Below are positions 1-5,152 of a stretch of DNA of 6,576 nt, piece after piece. A program made the translations under genes and the position numbers. How positions within the stretch are numbered: the stretch's first letter is position 1; the number at the start of each line of letters is the position of its first letter. The stretch covers positions 1 through 6,576 of the forward strand of contig JAAZBQ010000262.1 in the NCBI GenBank assembly GCA_012513725.1. Direction: 5' to 3'. A model generated the notes under the pieces. That model made no database searches. It was given only the letters and a program-made list of their open reading frames with translations, and was not told the origin of the DNA. The stretch comes from Chloroflexota bacterium (lineage in GTDB: Bacteria > Chloroflexota > Anaerolineae > UBA1429).

Positions 1-117
1 GCAGACTGTGGGGCGATTTGTAGCTCAGGCGCTGACGCCTCGAGTTGGTCTTCACCGCGACACCTCCTGTACTCGGCTATGCGCACACTGTACGCCGAGT
101 ACGAGGCGTACGCCACA
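1..117. other. Left-edge non-coding stretch with short hairpins
   Basis: I see no gene here. A perfect 5-bp stem with a 4-base loop lies at 27-40 (AGGCG ctga CGCCT). A larger hairpin follows at 63-106 and is listed separately. The forward frame starting at base 1 is open to about 165, but its second half runs through the ATCCGT-type repeat and its composition resembles no protein I recognise. I treat the stretch as intergenic. Confidence 0.5.
63..111. other. Two mutually exclusive hairpins
   Basis: GTACTCGGC (69-77) pairs perfectly with GCCGAGTAC (94-102). With a 2-base bulge the stem extends through CCTC (63-66) and GAGG (103-106). GTACGCC (90-96) can instead pair with GGCGTAC (105-111), using bases already in the first stem, so only one structure can form at a time. 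No U-tract follows either stem, so a simple intrinsic terminator is not supported. It may be part of a dispersed repeat or a structured RNA element. The pairing is seen directly; a function is not. Confidence 0.4.
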
Positions 118-119
118 AT

Positions 120-273
120 CACGGATGGCACGGATAGACGGATGAAACGGATTGGGGATTGCTGAGGTGAGGGCCACGTACCCGTATGGGCCAGGATGCC
201 CAGCAACAAGCCGCGTCTCACGCCGACTCATCCCTCTTCCATCCGTTCCATCCGTCTATCCGTGCCATCCGTG
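120..273. repeat. 33-bp inverted repeat, ATCCGT type
   Basis: Arm 120-152 is the reverse complement of arm 241-273 at 32 of 33 positions; the single difference is in the GATGAAACGG / GATGGAACGG part. Each arm is built from short GGAT/CGGAT units. The arms are separated by 88 bases with no coding signal. Repeats of this sort recur in the intergenic regions of several environmental lineages. The right arm ends about 22 bases before the -35 box of the next gene. Confidence 0.75.
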
Positions 274-294
274 GTAACCGTCCGCCGGCACCGC

Positions 295-323
295 TTGCCA
301 CCGGCCGATCCAGCCGGCATAAT
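295..323 (+). promoter_or_regulatory. Probable sigma70-type promoter of the first aldo/keto reductase
   Basis: TTGCCA at 295-300 and CATAAT at 318-323 are separated by exactly 17 bases. Transcription would start near 330, leaving a leader of about 74 bases before the ATG at 404. The spacer holds an inverted repeat, CCGGC (301-305) and GCCGG (313-317), which sits where a regulator could bind. The ribosome binding site is AAGGAAG at 391-397. Confidence 0.55.
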
Positions 324-403
324 GGACAGGATGTACTCCCGGGCGCTCCCTCTCCCCGTAGCGCTTTCCCCCTGGGGCACCCCTTATCGAAAGGAAGTGA
401 ACC

Positions 404-1390
404 ATGCAGTACCGACCGCTCGGCCGCACCGGCTATAACATCTCCACCGTGAGCTTTGGCGCTTGGGCCATCGGCGGCTCGTGGGGCGCGGTGAGCGACG
501 AGGACTCGATGGCCGCCCTGCACCGCGCCGTGGACCTGGGCACCAACTTTTTCGACACCGCCGACGGCTATGGCGGGGGCCACAGCGAGGAGCTCCTGGG
601 CCGGTTGCGCCGCGAGCGGAGCGAGGAAATCATCATCGCCACCAAGGCGGGCCGCCGCCTGAGCCCCCACACCGCCGAGGGCTATGCGGACCGCGACAAG
701 ATGACCGGCTTTGTCGAGGCCAGCCTCCGCCGCCTGGGCGTCGACGCGCTGGACCTCCTGCAGCTGCACTGCCCGCCCACCGAAGTCTACTATGTGCCCG
801 AGGTGTTCGGCTGGCTCGACGACATGGTGGCCGCCGGCAAGGTCCGGCACTATGGCGTCAGCGTGGAGAAGGTCGAGGAGGGGCTCAAGGCCCTCGAGTA
901 CCCCAACGTTGCCTCGGTCATGATCATCTACAACGTGTTCCGGCAGCGGCCGGCGGACCTCTTTTTCCGTGAGGCGCAGCGCCGCGGGGTGGGGATCATC
1001 TCCCGGGTGCCCCTCTCGTCTGGCATGCTGACGGGCAAGATGACCCGCGACACCACCTTCTCCGAGGACGACCACCGGCAGTACAACCGCGAGGGGCAGG
1101 CGTTCGATCGCGGCGAAACGTTCTCGGGCGTGGACTATGAGCGGCAACTGGAGGCCGTCGAGGCGCTCCGTCCCCTGGTGCCCGAGGCGATGACCATGGC
1201 CCAGTTCGCCCTACGCTGGATCCTGATGGACGAGGCGGTCTCCTGCACCGTGCCCGGCGCCAAGCGCCCCGATCAGGTGGAGGACAACGCCGCCGCGGCC
1301 GACCTCCCGCCCCTGGACGAGGAGACCATGGCCCAGGTTCGCGCCCTCTACGAGCGCGACGTCCAGCCCTTGGTCCACCACTACTGGTAG
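404..1390 (+). CDS. Aldo/keto reductase (NADPH-dependent oxidoreductase)
   Basis: This is a 328-residue soluble cytoplasmic protein with the full aldo/keto reductase (beta/alpha)8 layout, expected to reduce an aldehyde or ketone with NADPH. It opens with YRPLGRTGYNISTVSFGAW, the usual first strand. The catalytic tetrad is intact: D51 (FFDTAD), Y56 (GYGGG), K81 (ATKAG) and H122 (LQLHC). The cofactor-binding end is visible at about 282-295 (TVPGAKRPDQVEDN), where the basic pair K287-R288 is typical of NADPH-phosphate contacts. Length is normal for the family. The ATG at 404 is supported by AAGGAAG seven bases upstream and by the conserved start. It has its own promoter and is separated by 417 bases of repeats from the next gene, also an aldo/keto reductase but only distantly similar, so the two are not a recent tandem duplicate. 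The substrate cannot be read from the sequence; sugar, sugar-acid or detoxification roles are all possible. Confidence 0.93.
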   Translation: MQYRPLGRTGYNISTVSFGAWAIGGSWGAVSDEDSMAALHRAVDLGTNFFDTADGYGGGHSEELLGRLRRERSEEIIIATKAGRRLSPHTAEGYADRDKMTGFVEASLRRLGVDALDLLQLHCPPTEVYYVPEVFGWLDDMVAAGKVRHYGVSVEKVEEGLKALEYPNVASVMIIYNVFRQRPADLFFREAQRRGVGIISRVPLSSGMLTGKMTRDTTFSEDDHRQYNREGQAFDRGETFSGVDYERQLEAVEALRPLVPEAMTMAQFALRWILMDEAVSCTVPGAKRPDQVEDNAAAADLPPLDEETMAQVRALYERDVQPLVHHYW

Positions 1391-1416
1391 AAGGCAAGAG
1401 GAACGCAGAGCCGCGC

Positions 1417-1432
1417 GCCCAGTCTGCTGGGC
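1417..1432. other. Hairpin after the first aldo/keto reductase
   Basis: A perfect 6-bp stem with a 4-base loop (GCCCAG tctg CTGGGC) lies 27 bases past the stop codon. It could mark the transcript end, but no U-tract follows. It sits between two CGCAGAG pieces, as if inserted in the dispersed repeat. Confidence 0.35.
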
Positions 1433-1434
1433 CG

Positions 1435-1506
1435 GAAGACGCAGAGACGCGGGGAAGAGAAGAAAGAAACGCAAAGACGCAAAGGGGCAAAGACGCAAAG
1501 AGGGAT
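1435..1506. repeat. Dispersed CGCAAAGACGC-type repeat, left copy
   Basis: This purine-rich tract is made of CGCAGAGACGC and repeated GCAAAGACGC units, unlike the GC-rich coding DNA on either side. Bases 1478-1503 are the exact reverse complement of 1719-1744 (26 of 26), and 1439-1450 is the reverse complement of 1772-1783. Similar tracts are familiar as multi-copy intergenic repeats in Chloroflexota and other environmental genomes. No coding role is seen. Confidence 0.75.
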
Positions 1507-1593
1507 GGGATGGGCGCCCTGCCGTCTGGGGAACGTCGAGGACGTGGGGCTCTCGCGTGGAGAGATCGGCTCGCCTCCAGCGGCGCGTCCCCT

Positions 1594-1640
1594 GCTCAAG
1601 GGCGGCGGAGATCCCTCGTTGCGCTCGGGATGACAGTGAG
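1594..1640. repeat. Dispersed 'CATCCCGAGCG' intergenic repeat
   Basis: On the minus strand, 1609-1635 reads TGTCATCCCGAGCG followed by CAACGAGGGATCT. This is the core of a very widespread intergenic repeat whose spurious translation (HPERNEGS) is often annotated as a small protein. It lies between the two inverted CGCAAAGACGC tracts, so three repeat pieces are nested here. It is not a gene. Confidence 0.65.
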
Positions 1641-1714
1641 AAAGGTTCGAGGCGACCGGTACGCAGGCTCGGCGCAGCAACTGCAACACGCATAGGCAGC
1701 GCCATGATCGTTCC

Positions 1715-1793
1715 TTTTCCTCTTTGCGTCTTTGCCCCTTTGCGACTTGGCGTTGGGTTCTTTTCTTCTCTGCGTCTCTGCGTTGATTTTCCA
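1715..1793. repeat. Dispersed CGCAAAGACGC-type repeat, right copy (inverted)
   Basis: This is the inverted partner of 1435-1506, pyrimidine-rich on this strand (TTTGCGTC, CTCTGCGTCTCTGCG). It stops only a few bases before the ribosome binding site of the second aldo/keto reductase. I found no convincing -35/-10 pair in 1391-1807, so that gene's promoter is either weak, hidden in the repeat, or absent, with transcription read through from upstream. Confidence 0.75.
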
Positions 1794-1796
1794 CAA

Positions 1797-1803
1797 GAGG
1801 AGG
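1797..1803 (+). promoter_or_regulatory. Strong ribosome binding site that fixes the second reductase start
   Basis: AGGAGGT lies four bases before the ATG at 1808. It decides for 1808 over the in-frame ATG at residue 13 (GAMTYRR). The resulting N-terminus (MVYQANEHRYGAMTYRRCG) also matches that of the YghZ family. Confidence 0.7.
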
Positions 1804-1807
1804 TATC

Positions 1808-2797
1808 ATGGTGTATCAGGCGAATGAGCATCGCTATGGGGCGATGACGTACCGGCGGTGTGGGGTGAGCGGGCTCCTCCTGCCGGCCATCTCCCTCGGG
1901 CTTTGGCACAACTTTGGCGGCGTGGACCCGTTCGAGAACGCCCGCGCCATGGTGCGGCGCGCCTTTGACCTGGGCATCACCCATTTCGACCTGGCGAACA
2001 ACTATGGCCCGCCGCCCGGCTCGGCCGAGGAGACTTTTGGCCGGATCATGGACGAGGACATGGCCCCCTACCGCGACGAGATGATCATCTCCTCCAAGGC
2101 GGGGTTCCGCATGTGGCCGGGGCCCTATGGCGAGTGGGGCTCGCGCAAGTACGTTCTGGCCAGCCTCGATCAGAGCCTCCGGCGCATGGGCCTCGAGTAC
2201 GTGGACATCTTTTACTCCCACCGGCCCGACCCCAACACGCCCCTGGAAGAGACGATGATGGCGCTGGACCAGGCCGTCCGCCAGGGCAAGGCCCTCTACG
2301 TCGGCATCTCGAACTATGACCCCGACCAGACGGCCGAGGCAATCGACATCCTCGCGGAGCTCGGAACGCCGCTCCTGATCCACCAGGTGTCGTACTCGAT
2401 GTTCCGGCGCCTGCCCGAGGAGGGGCTGTTCAGGGTCCTGAACGAAGAGGGGGTGGGATGCATCGCCTTTTCGCCCCTGGCCCAGGGGACGCTGACGGAC
2501 AAGTACTTGGAGGGCATCCCCGAGGGCTCTCGAGCGGCGCGAGAGGGCACCTTCCTCCGGCCAGAGCAGGTCACCGAGGAGCGCGTGACCCGCGCACGCC
2601 GCCTGAACGAGATCGCCCAGGTCCGCGGGCAGTCGCTGGCGCAGATGGCGGTGGCCTGGGTCCTCCGAGCGCCGGTGATGACCTCCGCGCTGGTGGGCGC
2701 CAGCCGCGTCGAGCAACTGGAGGAGAACGTCGCCGCCCTGGACAACACCGATTTCTCCCCCGAAGAGATCGAGGCCATCGAAAGCGCGCTCCAGTAG
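1808..2797 (+). CDS. yghZ: YghZ/Gpr-type aldo/keto reductase
   Basis: This 329-residue protein closely resembles E. coli YghZ (Gpr, AKR14), an NADPH-dependent enzyme that reduces L-glyceraldehyde 3-phosphate to glycerol 3-phosphate and also acts on methylglyoxal. Family hallmarks are the N-terminal ANEHRYGAMTYRRCG, LSLGLWHNFG-like ISLGLWHNFGG (29-38), THFDLANNYGPPPGSAEE (58-75), MWPGPYGEWGSRKY (102-115) and VDIFYSHRPD (132-141). The catalytic tetrad is intact: D61, Y66, K97 and H138. The cofactor end is at about 297-307 (GASRVEQLEEN). As I recall, E. coli YghZ is about 346 residues; this protein ends soon after the last helix and so lacks the short C-terminal tail. The frame shows no disruption, so I read this as natural variation. 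The gene follows a repeat-filled spacer and converges on the TetR-SDR fusion gene. Family assignment is firm; the physiological substrate in this organism is inferred. Confidence 0.93.
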   Translation: MVYQANEHRYGAMTYRRCGVSGLLLPAISLGLWHNFGGVDPFENARAMVRRAFDLGITHFDLANNYGPPPGSAEETFGRIMDEDMAPYRDEMIISSKAGFRMWPGPYGEWGSRKYVLASLDQSLRRMGLEYVDIFYSHRPDPNTPLEETMMALDQAVRQGKALYVGISNYDPDQTAEAIDILAELGTPLLIHQVSYSMFRRLPEEGLFRVLNEEGVGCIAFSPLAQGTLTDKYLEGIPEGSRAAREGTFLRPEQVTEERVTRARRLNEIAQVRGQSLAQMAVAWVLRAPVMTSALVGASRVEQLEENVAALDNTDFSPEEIEAIESALQ

Positions 2798-2805
2798 CGC
2801 ACAGT

Positions 2806-2851
2806 CCCCTTCCCGGAAGCTGCCTTGCCCCTTCGGGTCCGGGAAGGTTCC
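2806..2851. repeat. CCTTCCCGG palindrome, copy A
   Basis: A 10-bp stem, CCTTCCCGGA (2808-2817) with TCCGGGAAGG (2838-2847), encloses a 20-base loop that includes GCTGCCTTG, the reverse complement of the loop region of copies B and D. It begins about 10 bases after the stop codon of the second reductase, and could act as its RNA 3' end. No U-tract follows (GGTTCCG), so classical intrinsic termination is uncertain. It belongs to the same family as 3191-3228, 6325-6363 and 6409-6444. Confidence 0.75.
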
Positions 2852-3190
2852 GTAGCAGAGGACAACCACCAGCGCAAGGCCGGGGGCTTGGGACCCGCGC
2901 GGGCCGCGCGCACACTATGCCCTGTGATCAACCTCTGCCTGACCACGAGAGAATAAAGTACAGAGATAACAAAGGGGAGCGATACTCGCTCGGGTCCACC
3001 TCGGTATGCTTGCTGCGCTTTGGCACTATAGAGCGCGAGCGACCACAAGCATACGGACAGAGCGAGGGCCCAGATAAGAGCCAGCACGCCCGCTCGAGTC
3101 GACTCCAGTCCAGCTGGTCGCGGACAGCGACTGGCGCTCCCTCGGGATTGGCTTAGTGGTCTGTGGTTCGCTGTGAGGGAGCGTGCGTCC
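2852..3190. other. Non-coding core between inverted palindromes
   Basis: No gene is supported in this 339-base stretch. It carries several inverted repeats: CCCGCGCGGG (2894-2903), GAGCG atact CGCTC (2977-2991), GTATGCTTG (3004-3012) with CAAGCATAC (3046-3054) around an inner GCGCT/AGCGC stem, and CGCTCCCTC (3135-3143) with GAGGGAGCG (3175-3183). Base composition is less GC-rich than the genes. It could be the interior of a small non-autonomous element bounded by copies A and B, a structured RNA, or decayed sequence. On the minus strand a hydrophobic run (GVLALIWALALSVCLWSLAL) can be read, but with no start, ribosome binding site or family resemblance. Confidence 0.4.
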
Positions 3191-3228
3191 GGAACCTTCC
3201 CGGAAGCCAAGGCAGCTTCCGGGAAGGG
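3191..3228. repeat. CCTTCCCGG palindrome, copy B
   Basis: A perfect 13-bp stem, CCTTCCCGGAAGC (3195-3207) with GCTTCCGGGAAGG (3215-3227), has the 7-base loop CAAGGCA. It lies 13 bases past the stop codon of the TetR-SDR gene, which runs on the minus strand, and is inverted relative to copy A. It is therefore placed as a 3'-end hairpin for that gene. Its core is identical to copy D. Confidence 0.8.
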
Positions 3229-3240
3229 TAGAGTGCGTCG

Positions 3241-4905
3241 CTAGTAACTGATCAGCGGGGCCTCGCGGAGGAACTCGGTGTCGTTCAGTTGCCTGAGCAT
3301 GAACTCGGCCACGTCGCCCCGGGCGATCGAGTGGTTCGTGCCGAGCTTCAGGTACCCCGTGAGGTAGAACGAGGTCCGCGGGCCGTCGGTCAGGCGCGCC
3401 GCGCGGACGATGGTCCAGTCCAGGCTGCTCGCCCGGATCGCGGCCGCTGCGCCCTCCCAGTCCTCCAGGAGGCGGCCATTGGACAGGCGCCGCAGCCGGA
3501 GGCCCATGCTGCGCGCCAGGGTGATCTCATCATGGGGGTCGGCGAGGTCGGCGCCCATCATCACCACGAGGCGCCGGACGTCGTGGCGCTCCATGGCCGA
3601 GACGATGTTCCCGGTGCCGACGGTGATCATGTCGCGGGTGGCCCCCTGGGTGGGGCCCAGCGCGCTCACCACCGCGTCGATGCCGGCGGCGATCACCTCG
3701 TCCATCCGCTCGGCGTTGCGGACGTCGCCCTTGACCACGGCCAGGCGTTCGTGCTTGACCCAGATCGCCGACGGATCTCGGGCCAGCGCCGTGACGCTGT
3801 GTCCCGCGGCGAGGGCCTGCTCGATCAGGTGGCAGCCCGTGCCGCCCGACGCGCCGATCACCAGGATGCGGAGGGATCGCCGGGCGCGCACCCGCTGGGC
3901 GGCTTCCTCGGGCAGCGGCGGGATGTCGTCGGGGGCGTCCAGATCGGCCCCGTGGGCCGCGGCGGCGGGACGGTCGCCGTTGGACGGCGCGTGCGTGGGC
4001 ACGGGCCCGGTGGCCGGAGGGCGCGCGGCGGGCATCCGCCACACGGGAACGTCGTCCTCCTCCGGAGCCTCATCCGCCGCTGGAGGCTGCTCCGGCGCAG
4101 CGGCGCGGCCGGGAAGGAGCGCCGGCGGCAGGTCCTCGTCATCCAGGGTTACGGGTCGCGGGGGGCGTGGCTCCTCGGCTGCCGGAGAGGTCTCCTCCGG
4201 CGCACCCTCGGACGCCTCGGAGCGCTGCACGACGGGCACGGGCTCGATGGCGGCGGCAGGTGTGGACGGCACGGCAGGGGCGGGGGGCGCCGCAGCCGGC
4301 ACTGCGCCGGCCGCCCGGCGGGCATCGACCAGTGACCGGCGGCCGATGAGCAGCTCCAAGTCGTCGGCCACCTCGCGGAGGGGCTCGGTGGAGCGGCGCA
4401 CCCGGCCCAGGAGGACGGCGCCCTCGATGGCCGAGACGATGAACCCCGCCAGCCGGTCGGCGCGGCCGCCCGCAAAGTTGGAGCGCGCCAGCTTGTCGCG
4501 AAAGGCGTCCTGCCAGGTGCGGTAGCCCTCGCGGATCGTCTCGCTCAGCCGGGGGTTCAGCGCTGCGGCCTCCAGGGCCACGGCGGCCAGCGGAGCGCCC
4601 CGCAGAAAATTCGAGTCGCGCTGCATCTCGGCGAGGGCGAGGATGTAGGCCTTGATCGCCTCGCCGGGGTCGTCGAGGGGGATCAGCGCCTCGCGGATGC
4701 GCTCGGCCACCGCCTGCGCGCCCTGTTGCAGGGCCTCGACGGCGATCTCGTCCTTCCCGCCGGGGAAATAGTGGTATAGCGAGCCCTTGGGCGCCCCGCT
4801 CTCACGGACGATTTGGTTCAGACCGGTGGCGGCATAGCCCTGCCGTTCGAGCAGCGCAGAGGCCGTGTCGATGATCTGATCGCGTGTTGAACGTGTTGAA
4901 CACAT
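3241..4905 (-). CDS. TetR-type repressor fused to an NAD(P)H-binding atypical SDR
   Basis: This is a single uninterrupted 554-residue protein in three parts. Residues 1-191 are a TetR regulator: the helix-turn-helix spans about 24-48 (YAATGLNQIVRESGAPKGSLYHYF), and the ligand-binding half (GAPLAAVALEAAALNPRL at 103-120) looks like the LmrA/YxaF (QdoR) branch. Residues 192-343 are a low-complexity Pro/Ala/Glu-rich linker, probably disordered. Residues 344-554 are a full NmrA-like atypical SDR: GASGGTG dinucleotide loop at 351-357, R376 after the second strand (favouring NADPH), KGDVRN at 392-397, and LDWTIVRAARLTDGPRT at 495-511. The usual SDR YxxxK catalytic pair is not seen. The start is supported by GGAGGGAG just upstream and a well-placed promoter. 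Most TetR proteins are about 190-220 residues, so the fusion is unusual. The gene diverges from the 2-hydroxyacid dehydrogenase. Domain identities are firm; redox- or ligand-sensing by the SDR part is inference, and a bifunctional enzyme-regulator is equally possible. Confidence 0.92.
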   Translation of the reverse strand: MCSTRSTRDQIIDTASALLERQGYAATGLNQIVRESGAPKGSLYHYFPGGKDEIAVEALQQGAQAVAERIREALIPLDDPGEAIKAYILALAEMQRDSNFLRGAPLAAVALEAAALNPRLSETIREGYRTWQDAFRDKLARSNFAGGRADRLAGFIVSAIEGAVLLGRVRRSTEPLREVADDLELLIGRRSLVDARRAAGAVPAAAPPAPAVPSTPAAAIEPVPVVQRSEASEGAPEETSPAAEEPRPPRPVTLDDEDLPPALLPGRAAAPEQPPAADEAPEEDDVPVWRMPAARPPATGPVPTHAPSNGDRPAAAAHGADLDAPDDIPPLPEEAAQRVRARRSLRILVIGASGGTGCHLIEQALAAGHSVTALARDPSAIWVKHERLAVVKGDVRNAERMDEVIAAGIDAVVSALGPTQGATRDMITVGTGNIVSAMERHDVRRLVVMMGADLADPHDEITLARSMGLRLRRLSNGRLLEDWEGAAAAIRASSLDWTIVRAARLTDGPRTSFYLTGYLKLGTNHSIARGDVAEFMLRQLNDTEFLREAPLISY

Positions 4906-4923
4906 ACTCCCTCCGCGCAGAGG

Positions 4924-4952
4924 ATTATACCGAGCGGTCTAGCCGAACGCAA
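4924..4952 (-). promoter_or_regulatory. Promoter of the TetR-SDR gene
   Basis: On the minus strand TTGCGT (4952-4947) and a perfect TATAAT (4929-4924) are separated by exactly 17 bases. Transcription would begin near 4917, giving a very short leader that still contains GGAGGGAG before the ATG at 4905. The -35 is weak (3 of 6) but the -10 is consensus. Confidence 0.7.
4926..4941. promoter_or_regulatory. Candidate TetR operator overlapping the -10 box
   Basis: TATACCGAGCGGTCTA (minus strand TAGACCGCTCGGTATA) is an imperfect palindrome with 6 of 7 arm positions paired around a 2-base centre. It resembles the TAGACC...GGTCTA sites used by TetR regulators of the NemR and LmrA/YxaF kinds. It covers four bases of the -10 box and most of the spacer of the TetR-SDR promoter, so a bound dimer would block RNA polymerase. 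It is about 130 bases from the dehydrogenase -35, so control of that gene is less certain. Confidence 0.55.
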
Positions 4953-5070
4953 GACGTGCAACGGGACCGACGTCACCATGTTGCGGAAGCGAGTATGCCG
5001 CATGATGTGATGGCTGCTTCCTTCCAGGGGGCGATTGCCGACTAGGGAACGCCGTGCGGAGGCGCGCCGC

Positions 5071-5100
5071 TTGACAGGGCTGCCGGCGTCAGCGGATACT
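5071..5100 (+). promoter_or_regulatory. Promoter of the 2-hydroxyacid dehydrogenase
   Basis: A consensus TTGACA (5071-5076) and GATACT (5095-5100) are separated by 18 bases. Transcription would start near 5107, with a leader of about 46 bases. The leader holds the perfect inverted repeat GGCGC cgga GCGCC (5111-5124), a possible hairpin or regulator site, and the ribosome binding site AGGGAGG (5141-5147) before the GTG start. Confidence 0.65.
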
Positions 5101-5152
5101 GCCGCCCAGGGGCGCCGGAGCGCCGCGCAGCCAGACATACAGGGAGGACGCC

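Noticed and set aside
10..60. tRNA-like start (GGGCGATTTGTAGCTCAGG)
   Set aside because: It resembles an acceptor plus D-arm, but no anticodon arm, T-loop (GTTCGA) or matching 3' acceptor strand follows at the right distances.
1..165. Open forward frame at the left edge, possible 3' end of an upstream gene
   Set aside because: The latter part translates the ATCCGT-type repeat, two frames are open over much of it, and nothing in the peptide is recognisable.
218..1147. 309-residue frame on the minus strand
   Set aside because: It lies antisense to the first aldo/keto reductase, whose catalytic tetrad is intact, and its translation has no family resemblance. Long antisense frames are expected in GC-rich genes.
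1478..1744. CRISPR-like or tandem repeat array from the CGCAAAGACGC units
   Set aside because: The units are short, contiguous and imperfect with no regular unique spacers, and no cas gene is present.
1211..2869. 552-residue frame on the minus strand
   Set aside because: It runs antisense through the ends of both aldo/keto reductases and through the dispersed repeats between them, including the spurious ERNEGS-type translation. It is an artefact of GC-rich sequence.
2314..3210. 298-residue minus-strand frame with a hydrophobic run
   Set aside because: The hydrophobic part lies in the spacer between palindromes, but the frame starts inside palindrome copy B and continues antisense into the YghZ-like gene. 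There is no ribosome binding site and no recognisable family.
3289..4525. Long plus-strand frames opposite the TetR-SDR gene
   Set aside because: Their composition is Arg/Gly/Ala/Ser-rich with no motifs, while the minus strand shows two well-recognised domains with conserved residues.
3241..4905. Two separate genes (TetR and SDR) wrongly joined
   Set aside because: The frame is open through the linker with no stop, and no ribosome binding site with a suitable start was evident just before the SDR domain. A sequencing error cannot be fully excluded without reads.
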